64,000 nt of DNA from Hydrococcus rivularis NIES-593 (lineage in GTDB: Bacteria > Cyanobacteriota > Cyanobacteriia > Cyanobacteriales > Microcystaceae). Below are positions 1 through 7,186 of this stretch, piece after piece; the stretch's first letter is position 1; each line of letters begins with the position of its first letter. Below the pieces are notes generated by a model that was given only the letters and a program-made list of their open reading frames with translations, was not told where the DNA came from and did not search any database. The stretch covers positions 89,744-153,743 of the forward strand of contig NZ_MRCB01000009.1 in the NCBI RefSeq assembly GCF_001904635.1, given 5' to 3'. The position numbers and the translations under genes were made by a program.

Positions 1-300
1 TCTTTTCTGTGGCAAAAGTTTCCCAAGTTCGTGCTGGCGTTCCTTCTCATTTCTCTTTTAGGAACATTTAGTGCCTTTAGTAAGGAGCAACTCGTCAGTC
101 TGGGAAATCTATCGCGCTGGGCTTTTTTACTTGCTTTTGCTGGTGTAGGGGTAAACATTAATTTGCGTTCGCTCCGCCAATTGGGAGTAGGTCCTGTGAT
201 GACTGCCGTAATGGCGAAGCTGGTAGTTAGTTATGCGATGCTTACCCTAGTGGTGTTAATGAATTACTTGGGATTGGTTAACCTCATCTTACCCAAATAA
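1..300 (+). CDS. YeiH-family (UPF0324) membrane protein, 3' end only
   Basis: The frame is open from base 1 to the stop at 298-300, so this is the C-terminal ~99 residues of a gene that starts outside the window. It shows three hydrophobic segments and the sequence RWAFLLAFAGVGVNINLRSL, which resembles the conserved C-terminal part of YeiH/UPF0324 putative sulfate-exporter family transporters. The substrate of this family is not firmly established. The gene converges on the glycosyltransferase on the minus strand, the two 3' ends overlapping by about 17 bp. Family assignment is by remembered pattern only. Confidence 0.6.
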   Translation, partial: SFLWQKFPKFVLAFLLISLLGTFSAFSKEQLVSLGNLSRWAFLLAFAGVGVNINLRSLRQLGVGPVMTAVMAKLVVSYAMLTLVVLMNYLGLVNLILPK

Positions 301-1258
301 AAAATTCTTGGGTGCGATCGCAAAATTCTTCCCAAGCATTAATAACTAAATTTCTACCTGTCTTTCCCCAAGCTTCTAAGTTTTGTTTTGGTAAGGATGC
401 GATCGCATTCGCTAACTTTTCTACATCGTTGGCAGGTACTAATACCCCGCAATCTCGAACTTGCTCGCACAACCCATCAACCGCAGCAGCAATTACGGGT
501 TTTCCGGCGGCTTTTGCTTCTAAACAAGTTAATCCCCAAGGTTCCCAGCGAGAAGGAATCGCGATCGCGTCGCAAGCGGCAAGAAAAGCAGGAACGTCGG
601 TAATGGTTCCTAATAATTTGACATGGGGCAATTCTCTAGCTAATGCTTTAATTTGCTCTTCATCGGGTCCATATCCGCCTAAATGTAACTGAAATTGTTC
701 TGGCGGAAGCAGTGCAAATGCTTTCAGTAATAGATCGAATCCTTTTTGTCTGGCAAATCGTCCATAGGCACCGATTATCAAAGGGCAACTGGGCATTTTT
801 GAGGGAATTTTTAACATCTCATCCATTGCAGAAGCAGGCGAAATTACCCTCACTTTTTCTGGAGAGACTAATCGACGAGCTAACATCCACTGATGCTGTG
901 CTTGAGAAACGCACAACACTCCATCGACTAAACTATATGCTAGCCGAAGCATTAGATGAAAGCGAAAAAGCGAAGGCACTTGTTCTCGTTCAAATCCTTC
1001 GCAATAGTGGTGATCGTAAATAAAAACTTTACTGTATTTTTTGATTAGAAAAAGATCTAAAAGATATTTCCAAGCACAGGGATAGTGAAAAATAATGATG
1101 TCTGGTTTGAGGTTTTTAAATTGAGGTTTTGCTTCTTCTAATCTTAATACCAAAAAGTCAAAACTTTCGCGCAATTTTGATTTGACTAGCTGTTTAACCA
1201 GTCGATTCGATCCACCTGCACGTTTATCGCCAATAAGATGTAAAATTTTAGGTTTCAT
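284..1258 (-). CDS. GT4-family (group 1) glycosyltransferase
   Basis: I place the start at the ATG at 1258 (MKPKILHL), because the longer frame to 1312 would run into the upstream sulfotransferase gene. The protein (~324 aa) has a GT-B glycosyltransferase layout: an N-terminal domain with RAGGSNRLVKQL, then a GT4 C-terminal domain with GAYGRFARQKGFDLLLKAF and the nucleotide-sugar binding EX7E motif in EPWGLTCLE. GT4 enzymes transfer a sugar from an activated donor, usually with retention. It sits 8 bp downstream of the sulfotransferase gene, so the two are probably co-transcribed and may act on the same surface polysaccharide. Donor and acceptor cannot be read from sequence. Confidence 0.85.
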   Translation of the reverse strand: MKPKILHLIGDKRAGGSNRLVKQLVKSKLRESFDFLVLRLEEAKPQFKNLKPDIIIFHYPCAWKYLLDLFLIKKYSKVFIYDHHYCEGFEREQVPSLFRFHLMLRLAYSLVDGVLCVSQAQHQWMLARRLVSPEKVRVISPASAMDEMLKIPSKMPSCPLIIGAYGRFARQKGFDLLLKAFALLPPEQFQLHLGGYGPDEEQIKALARELPHVKLLGTITDVPAFLAACDAIAIPSRWEPWGLTCLEAKAAGKPVIAAAVDGLCEQVRDCGVLVPANDVEKLANAIASLPKQNLEAWGKTGRNLVINAWEEFCDRTQEFFIWVR

Positions 1259-1266
1259 CGGAATTT

Positions 1267-2154
1267 TTAATTTAGCCACCCCGAAAGGTCGCGTTCGATT
1301 AAATCTTGGCATTTAAGAATATCTTCGCGATAAAGATTGGTTAAAAATACCCTTGTTTCTGAAGAAATTTTAGGCGTTTTTAAATTCTGATGTTGAATTT
1401 TCTGACGAAGTTGAGAGGGGAATAATGGTTTGAGAAGAGATTTGATAGGATTGGGTTTTGTAAGCAATTTATGAACGAGTAAGTTTTTAGGCATTCCCGA
1501 TTTATTGGGGCGAATACTTATATCAGGAACAAAATTTTTATCGACTTCAAGAAAGCAAAAAATATCTTGTATTAAAGTCAAAGGATTTTGACATAAATCT
1601 TCGTATAAATAGACTCGAATTTGCTCGCGATCGAAAATATCATAATAGCGTTTAAGTTGTATGGAGTAGTAACCGAGTTGAATATAATGCCAAAACCATT
1701 CCCAATTGTCTTCAATGCGTTTCTTTTCCTGTTGCAATGCTTGAGCAAAATCTCGACAAGGTTCGCGATCGTCACGAATAATATGGAGAAAATTAGCATA
1801 GGCGCGATCGACTGGATGACGAAGAATAGCAATTAAACGCACATGAGGAATATAAGAATAAATGCGTTCTGGTGCTTTAGCATGATACAAATAGAGAGGA
1901 CAAGCTTCTCCGATCGCTTTTTCACCAGCGACGTTTTGAAACTCGGCTTGATAGCTTTCTAGATCGGTAATAGAAAACTGGTTGATAGCTTCATCGCCAG
2001 GTCCTTGAAAGTTGAGATGTTCGCCTTCAAAAGCAAAGAAATTAGTTTCTTTATCAGGGGTCATGTAAATTTGTGGGTGCTGTTGCAGATACGTATGCAA
2101 AGCAGTCGTCCCTGCTTTTGCCGCACCAATAATGAGAAAATTAGGTAGTGTCAT
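1267..2154 (-). CDS. sulfotransferase domain protein
   Basis: This 295-residue protein starts with MTLPNFLIIGAAKAGTTAL. That is the 5'-phosphosulfate (PAPS) binding loop of the sulfotransferase superfamily, and the 3'-phosphate binding region is visible in the middle (LIAILRHPVDRAYANFLH). Such enzymes move sulfate from PAPS to a hydroxyl on a sugar or other acceptor. No signal peptide or membrane segment is obvious, so it is likely cytoplasmic. It lies between a small hypothetical gene and a GT4 glycosyltransferase on the same strand, which suggests it sulfates a polysaccharide or its lipid-linked precursor. That role is inferred from context. Confidence 0.85.
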   Translation of the reverse strand: MTLPNFLIIGAAKAGTTALHTYLQQHPQIYMTPDKETNFFAFEGEHLNFQGPGDEAINQFSITDLESYQAEFQNVAGEKAIGEACPLYLYHAKAPERIYSYIPHVRLIAILRHPVDRAYANFLHIIRDDREPCRDFAQALQQEKKRIEDNWEWFWHYIQLGYYSIQLKRYYDIFDREQIRVYLYEDLCQNPLTLIQDIFCFLEVDKNFVPDISIRPNKSGMPKNLLVHKLLTKPNPIKSLLKPLFPSQLRQKIQHQNLKTPKISSETRVFLTNLYREDILKCQDLIERDLSGWLN

Positions 2155-2254
2155 TGCGATTTTAGATTTTAGACTATTTAGTCGCTCGGAGCGATCGCTC
2201 AGGTGTAATTATAGAGAGAATTCCCAAAAACTCTGCTTCAATAACAGGTTAGTA

Positions 2255-2668
2255 CTAATTTTTGTTAACTAAATTTCCTTGCGAGTTAACTTTATAAGCT
2301 TTGCCGACATATCCAGTGTTGTTATAAAAAATTTGGTGAATGTGGCGATCGAGTGCATACTCGTTAGGAATTTGCTCGCGATAAAAGTCTTTGACTTTTT
2401 CTTCTATTCCCATCTCGTCGAGGCGGTCGTGGAGAAGATTTTTATTACCTTGGAAATAAGCTTTTCTAGCTGTCTCATCTTTTAAGAACTCTAGAATAAT
2501 CGGGACTGGTACTCCTCTAATTGTCCAACGATTCATATTAATCTGCGATCGTCCGCTTATCAGAAGTAGACTTCCCACTATTAAAGGAATTGTCGTAGTT
2601 AGATAGAGCGCGATCGCCATTTTAGCTTTATTATTATTATTATTTGCATAACCACAATCTACATACAT
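2255..2668 (-). CDS. hypothetical protein with one membrane segment and poly-Asn tract
   Basis: I do not recognise this 137-residue protein. It begins MYVDCGYANNNNNKAKMA, then has a hydrophobic segment at about residues 19-40 and a charged C-terminal part. The poly-Asn is written by a run of TTA/ATT triplets at 2626-2644, a small microsatellite. Translation could also start at Met17, just before the membrane segment. It is the first gene behind one of the four shared upstream elements (2816-2892). The 100-bp gap to the sulfotransferase gene allows an operon of this gene, the sulfotransferase and the GT4 enzyme. Confidence 0.6.
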   Translation of the reverse strand: MYVDCGYANNNNNKAKMAIALYLTTTIPLIVGSLLLISGRSQINMNRWTIRGVPVPIILEFLKDETARKAYFQGNKNLLHDRLDEMGIEEKVKDFYREQIPNEYALDRHIHQIFYNNTGYVGKAYKVNSQGNLVNKN

Positions 2669-2815
2669 AAATTTTCTCCTTAAAATGATTTTGACTTGAG
2701 TTTGCCAAGCAATAAATTTCTTAGCACAAATATTTCAGTTTGTTTCAGCGGAATTTAGCATCTTAGAAAAAAATTATCCTCTGGCTACTAGAATGAAATA
2801 GCCTTGATGTTTACC

Positions 2816-2892
2816 AGTATCTAGTTTCTCTATCTACGATCGCGCCTACGAAAGCTTTTAATACGTCTAACTTGTGTTCAACTTTTGTTAGA
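2816..2892 (-). promoter_or_regulatory. shared upstream element, copy a (TTAGACA-type repeats plus ATACT box)
   Basis: Read on the minus strand, three 7-bp units (TCTAACA, TTGAACA, TTAGACG) start every 11 bp at 2892, 2881 and 2870. They are followed by exactly 42 bp and then GATACT (2821-2816). The 42-bp block includes AAGCTT and GGCGCGATCGTAGAT, nearly identical to copy c at 10926-11002. It lies about 150 bp upstream of the hypothetical/sulfotransferase/GT4 gene set. The 11-bp spacing suits an OmpR/PhoB-type regulator, which is inference. Confidence 0.65.
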
Positions 2893-2948
2893 GAAAAAAC
2901 TCGCTTTTCGAGAAAGCGAGCATGTTCTTAAATTTTGATTTTTTGGTT

Positions 2949-3063
2949 ATACCATTTTTCATTCATTAATGACAGAGATAGTCGATCGCCCTCACCCCCA
3001 ACCCCTCTCCCAAACTGGGAGAGGGGAAAAAGATGTCGATCGCGAAAACCTGAAAATTGGTAT
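2949..3063. repeat. MITE-like repeat family 1, copy A
   Basis: This is a ~115-bp element with imperfect terminal inverted repeats: ATACCATTTTTCA on the left and the complement of TGAAAATTGGTAT on the right. Its centre is the palindrome CCCCTCTCCC/GGGAGAGGGG. Four relatives occur in the window, at 7041, 41045 (inverted), 50298 and 57032. This copy ends exactly at the last base of the GH5 stop codon. It encodes nothing. Confidence 0.8.
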
Positions 3064-4649
3064 TAGTTGCTGAAGAGATCGATCGCTACTGATGGCATGA
3101 TTGCATGAATACTTTCACTGTTAAACATACTATCCTGTTGGAAATCGGATAGAGTTATGAGTTGAGCACTACCAATACTCAAGTCGAATGAGTCATCAAC
3201 AGGGAAATAATGACCATAACCATTAGCGAGAATTTCATAGTCCTGACTGCCAGATAAGCCATCTGTACTATTACTACTAAGAAGTGAATCGTTGGCGTTA
3301 CTTTGAACGAGAGTCTCACTGCTATTACCGACTAGAAGATCGTCACTACTGCTTGCCAATAGTTGATTTTGTTGTAAAGAAGCAGTTGGAAGACTTTCTA
3401 AATTCTCGATTCTCTGCAAATCATCTCGCACCAGTCTTCCTAAATCAGTGAGAATTTCCGTGTTGATTCCGTTAAAATACTCCGCGTGTCCTCCTGGACC
3501 AGTGGTAAGGTCGTTGAGGTCATTAGCTTTAGCTACCCAGACAATTCTGCCAATCTCCCGTTCTTGTACTGCTGCCATCATCCGGCGACTGGCATCTAAA
3601 GTACTGCGTCCTGCGTTTGTAGATCCATATTCCCCAACCATGATCGGAATGCCTCGATTTTGTACGGTATCGAAGTATTGACCGATATCTTTACCATTCC
3701 ACTGGTCGTAAGCATGGATTGAGAAGAGGACATTGGTATTGCCATTCATAATTCGATTGGCAGCAGTGGGAATGGTCTGAGTCCGATAGTCTTGTCCCCA
3801 AGCTTCGCCATCCACAACGACGATATTATTAGCGCCTTCAGAACGAATAATATCGATCAATTCGCGGTGATAATTAACCCATTTGTCTGGGTTGGCAATG
3901 CCATTGCCCGGTTCGTTGTGCAAATTAAACCAAACGTAGGGATTGTTACCGAACTGCCGCGCCATGTCGCGCCAATAGTTTTTGAGAACTTCAAATTCCG
4001 TTCCATCGTAATATCTGCCAATGCGATCGTGTGCGTCAAATATAACAACTGCACCTCTACCGGTAAAAGCATCGACAATTTGACGGTTAGTAGCATAGCC
4101 ATCTGCGCTGGGATGCGGCTGATTATAGCTACCTAATAAATAATTGGGAACTCTAATAGTATTAAAACCCCAAGTATTTAGATAGGAATTGACATTAGAG
4201 GTTCGCTCCCAGGCAAACATATTGGTGCCTTTTATAATAAATTCTTGTCCGTTGGGATCGTATATTTTAGTGCCAATAATTTGGAATCCTTGACCAGTAG
4301 ATAGAGAGGTAGAATTGTTAGGAGTTAAAAGCGTTTGATTCAATTCAAAGAGTTGAACTTTTTGCTGGCTGAAGTTGGCATAATTAACAAGAGGATCGTT
4401 ATAAAGAAACGACTCCCAATATTCAACAAGATCTTGTTCCCAATCTTCAGATAATTTAATCTCTTCTGGTGATGGTTCGATAGGAGTATCTTTTGGAGTC
4501 AGAGGAATTTCTTGATTACTATTGAAAAGTTTGCTATTTCTAGAAGTGGAAGCGCTGAGATCGAAAACTGGCTCTAAAACTAAGGGAATTGACCGCGCGA
4601 TAGGTGTTTCGGAAAGTGGGTTTAAGGAATTTGATAAAACTGAAGTCAT
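3063..4649 (-). CDS. GH5-type glycoside hydrolase with acidic RTX-like tail
   Basis: The protein has 528 residues. Residues ~121-410 form a cellulase-family (GH5-like) barrel: GTNMFAWERT and NTIRVP near the start, HNEP with the probable acid/base Glu246, SIHAYDQWN, and MVGEYGS with the probable nucleophile Glu340. Such enzymes cut beta-linked glucans or mannans. There is no classical N-terminal signal peptide. Residues ~425-528 are Asn/Ser/Asp-rich with degenerate SDDLLVGN-type units that recall RTX repeats, and the chain ends in a short hydrophobic stretch. Type I secretion is therefore plausible. It sits inside the polysaccharide region but has no copy of the shared upstream element. Substrate is unknown. 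Confidence 0.8.
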   Translation of the reverse strand: MTSVLSNSLNPLSETPIARSIPLVLEPVFDLSASTSRNSKLFNSNQEIPLTPKDTPIEPSPEEIKLSEDWEQDLVEYWESFLYNDPLVNYANFSQQKVQLFELNQTLLTPNNSTSLSTGQGFQIIGTKIYDPNGQEFIIKGTNMFAWERTSNVNSYLNTWGFNTIRVPNYLLGSYNQPHPSADGYATNRQIVDAFTGRGAVVIFDAHDRIGRYYDGTEFEVLKNYWRDMARQFGNNPYVWFNLHNEPGNGIANPDKWVNYHRELIDIIRSEGANNIVVVDGEAWGQDYRTQTIPTAANRIMNGNTNVLFSIHAYDQWNGKDIGQYFDTVQNRGIPIMVGEYGSTNAGRSTLDASRRMMAAVQEREIGRIVWVAKANDLNDLTTGPGGHAEYFNGINTEILTDLGRLVRDDLQRIENLESLPTASLQQNQLLASSSDDLLVGNSSETLVQSNANDSLLSSNSTDGLSGSQDYEILANGYGHYFPVDDSFDLSIGSAQLITLSDFQQDSMFNSESIHAIMPSVAIDLFSN

Positions 4650-4977
4650 ATTGTCAATCGGCTTGAAGTTAATAGATTACTCTAAGAGGAGATCCCAAAA
4701 GTCTATTTTGTTATTCTGAGTGCAGGAGGACGTAACGAATAATCTCTGTTTGGAGTTGGTCTACTCAGATGTTTCGCTTTGCTCAACATGGCATGCTATA
4801 CCTTTTAAATAACCTGTAATAACCAAGATTTTTTGGTGCTTTCGAGAAATGAGTTATTGAATTGATATTTTTATGTTAAATTCAAAAACAAAAATAGATA
4901 AGCGAGAATACACGTATGTTTTATCTATAGTTTTTTTAAAATTTGTTAATATCAAATAATAGAAAGGCAAGATTTAT

Positions 4978-5102
4978 AGGATGTCTGAGAAGTCAAAAGT
5001 GTCATGCAAGGGCGAAGCGATTAGCTAGTGCTTGCATCTTTATAAGCTAGATTCTTCGTTCCGCTTCACTCAGAATGACCAAGAATCCTTTTCAGACATC
5101 CT
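4978..5102. repeat. second MITE-like element with 11-bp perfect inverted ends
   Basis: The 604-bp gap 4650-5253 contains no gene. It holds a 125-bp element bounded by AGGATGTCTGA (4978-4988) and its perfect complement TCAGACATCCT (5092-5102). The match extends to 15 bp with one mismatch. The inside is noncoding and includes a TTCGTTCCGCTTCACTCAGA segment. A short stem-loop follows at 5139-5160 (CTTGACA/TGTCAAG). The only copy seen in this window is this one. Confidence 0.55.
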
Positions 5103-5253
5103 CTTAGAAGCTTGAGAATCTTGGTGAATATACAAAAACTTGACAGTACAAATTGTCAAGCTTTTAAAAATGCAAGCTTTCAAAAACTAAATAAATTTAG
5201 TTAGTTAGAAAAAAATTAAACTATTTATGTCAATAAGACATTATGCAATAAGC

Positions 5254-6273
5254 TTAACAAGCGCCACTTTCTTTACTAAAAATGACAATAATTGTCTTAA
5301 GGATAAGTTTAAAATCGTAGAGAAAACTCCAATTTCGTTGATATTTTAAATCTAAACGCACCACTTCTTCAAAGTCTACAATCTTAGAGCGACCATTGAC
5401 TTGCCATTCTCCCGTCAACCCCGGTTTGACATTGAGGCGCTGTCCGTAAGAAATTTCATATTTGTAAACTTCTTCGATAGTTGGAGGTCGCGTTCCTACC
5501 AAACTCATTTCTCCTTTGAGAACGTTCCAAAATTGAGGAAATTCATCTAAACTTGTTTTTCTTAAAAAGCGACCGACTTTAGTAATGCGAGGGTCATTTT
5601 TATTTTTGAAGAAAAAACCGCTATTCGTCTGGTTTTCTACTTGCGCTTGTAAGCGATCGGCATTAACAACCATCGACCGAAACTTCCAAATCCGAAAAGG
5701 TTTTCCCATGTAACCGCAACGAATTTGACTGTAGAAAATTGGACCCGGATTGTCTAATTGAATCGCGATCGCAATGGGAATAAAAATAACTGCTGTAATC
5801 GCCAAACCAGCTAAAGCTCCTAATATATCAAATAAACGTTTGATACGAGAATTAACTGAAGGATGAATTGCCAAATTTTGGCTGTTTTCTTGTTGCCAAA
5901 TTGCTTCAGTTTCTGACTCGCTTTCGAAGAGGCGATCGCATCCAGAACGAGATAAAAGCGTTTTAATTTGAGAAGAAAAACTCCAACTCACTATATCAAC
6001 TCCAACAGTTGAAGCCACTCGAACAAGCTGTTTCAGACAAAGCAGTCCGCTACTATCAATCCAGGTTGTTTGAGCAAAATCTAGAATAATTTTTTTAGGA
6101 GTAGAATTAGCGTGAATAATACTTTGAAATTTTTTTTCTAATAAACTGGCTTCAGGTAGCGTGAAGCGTTCGGGGAGTTGAATTAAGCAAGCGCGATCGC
6201 CAATCGTGGCGCTGTCCGGAGGGCAATCGCAGTTAATAAGATAGCAATCGTTATTTAAAGCTGAATAAGTCAT
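5254..6273 (-). CDS. STAS domain fused to an initiating polyprenyl-phosphate sugar transferase
   Basis: The 339-residue protein joins two domains. Residues ~28-115 look like a STAS (anti-anti-sigma) domain, with TTWIDSSGLLCLKQL carrying the Ser74 that corresponds to the phosphorylated serine of SpoIIAA-type proteins. Residues ~133-335 are a bacterial sugar transferase (WcaJ/WbaP C-terminal type): one membrane segment at ~139-163, then WKFRSMV, SLDEFPQFWNVLKGEMSLVG, TRPP and VKPGLTGEWQVNGR. This family puts the first sugar-phosphate on undecaprenyl phosphate. The gene stands alone behind shared element copy b. The STAS domain suggests control by a kinase or phosphatase, which is inference. Confidence 0.9.
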   Translation of the reverse strand: MTYSALNNDCYLINCDCPPDSATIGDRACLIQLPERFTLPEASLLEKKFQSIIHANSTPKKIILDFAQTTWIDSSGLLCLKQLVRVASTVGVDIVSWSFSSQIKTLLSRSGCDRLFESESETEAIWQQENSQNLAIHPSVNSRIKRLFDILGALAGLAITAVIFIPIAIAIQLDNPGPIFYSQIRCGYMGKPFRIWKFRSMVVNADRLQAQVENQTNSGFFFKNKNDPRITKVGRFLRKTSLDEFPQFWNVLKGEMSLVGTRPPTIEEVYKYEISYGQRLNVKPGLTGEWQVNGRSKIVDFEEVVRLDLKYQRNWSFLYDFKLILKTIIVIFSKESGAC

Positions 6274-6327
6274 GTTTTTCCTAGCTGAAATTTCAACAGT
6301 TTCAAATTTTTTTTCTCTATACTGTCT

Positions 6328-6393
6328 AGTATTTCAGTTGCCGATCTAAAATCGCGCTTGCGAAAGAATGTAATTTGTCTAACTTGTGTCTAA
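6328..6393 (-). promoter_or_regulatory. shared upstream element, copy b
   Basis: On the minus strand two TTAGACA units start 11 bp apart (6393 and 6382), with a weaker TTTGACA just upstream. They are followed by exactly 42 bp and AATACT (6333-6328). The box is about 55 bp before the start codon of the STAS-sugar transferase. The 42-bp block matches the other copies loosely (CTTTCGCAAGCGCGATTTTAG here). Confidence 0.65.
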
Positions 6394-6463
6394 GATTGTC
6401 AAATTTTCTCAAAAGCTCTAAAATGGTGCGATCGAGTCTTAGATGATTGCAAGCTCAAGAATA

Positions 6464-6790
6464 TCAGTCATCGCTAGGTCGAAAGCAGAAGTGTTGGAGA
6501 GGTCGCACTTGTGCAATGGTTTCAAAGTCACGATCGTTGTGAATCAAAAATAGATCGTACTCCAAAGCAGCTTGAGCGATACAGCAATCAATCGGACTGC
6601 GAACCGAAAGTCCTTGGCGACGCAGATCGTAATAGATCCGCACAGCCGCTTGCTAGGAACGATCTCTGAGTTCGATGTAATCTTGTGTTTTAAGGTAGGT
6701 GGATAACAGAGTCTACTCTTTTTCATTTAGGCAATCTTGAAGCAATTCAAGCTGAGTAAAGCGAGTGAGTAAAACCTTGCGATCGTCTAT
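6464..6790 (-). pseudogene. vapC (PIN-domain toxin) remnant with two amber codons
   Basis: Translating the minus strand in one frame gives a PIN-domain C-terminal half: RIYYDLRRQGLSVRSPIDCC, IAQAALEYDLFLIHNDRDF and ETIAQVRPLQHF, ending at a TGA at 6464-6466. The same frame is broken by TAG at 6713-6715 and 6653-6655. Both fall where VapC relatives typically have Trp, so each could be a TGG-to-TAG change. The N-terminal active-site part is missing and is replaced by a transposase remnant. Intact relatives are tRNA or mRNA nucleases of type II toxin-antitoxin modules. This copy cannot be functional. Confidence 0.75.
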
Positions 6791-6804
6791 ATAAGATATA
6801 TATC

Positions 6805-6994
6805 TTACTGAAATCCTGAATCTCGCAATACGGAAATCTCATCAGGAATCCCACCAATAAGATCTTCAGAGTCATAAAGTCGTTTGTCGTGTATTTTTCC
6901 TTCTCTTGAGTGAGTGAGAACTAACACTTGTTGATTGCTCTTTTCCCAATGCTGCTTCCAAAATTGGTTGCAGTCGGTGCATCCAACACAGATC
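6805..6994 (-). pseudogene. IS5-like DDE transposase fragment
   Basis: A 62-codon open stretch on the minus strand reads NQFWKQHWEKSNQQVLVLTH, then HDKRLYDSEDLIGGIPDEIS and DSGFQ before a stop at 6805-6807. HDK...L and the GFQ near a new aspartate are typical of IS5-family (DDE_Tnp_4-like) transposases. Both ends are missing. It directly abuts the truncated vapC remnant and may mark the insertion that removed the vapC N-terminus. Assignment is by motif memory. Confidence 0.5.
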
Positions 6995-7040
6995 TATTAT
7001 CTTCTCTCGGATCTCGGAAACTAACTACTTAAGCAATTTA

Positions 7041-7155
7041 ATATCATTTTTCATTCATTAATGACACAGATAGTCGATCGCCCTCACCCCCTACCCTTCT
7101 CCCAATTTGGGAGAGAGGAGAAGAATGTCGATCGCGAAAACCTGAAAATTGGTAT
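7041..7155. repeat. MITE-like repeat family 1, copy B
   Basis: This 115-bp copy has ends ATATCATTTTTCA and TGAAAATTGGTAT and the central CCCTTCTCCCA/TGGGAGAGAGG palindrome. It lies 31 bp beyond the stop codon of the large DUF4114 gene, the same 3'-flanking position as copy A behind the GH5 gene. Confidence 0.8.
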
Positions 7156-7186
7156 AACGTACAAACAAAGACGACTGGTGTAAGTT

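Noticed and set aside
312..692. 126-residue plus-strand frame
   Set aside because: It is antisense to the GT4 glycosyltransferase, whose motifs are clear; a shadow frame.
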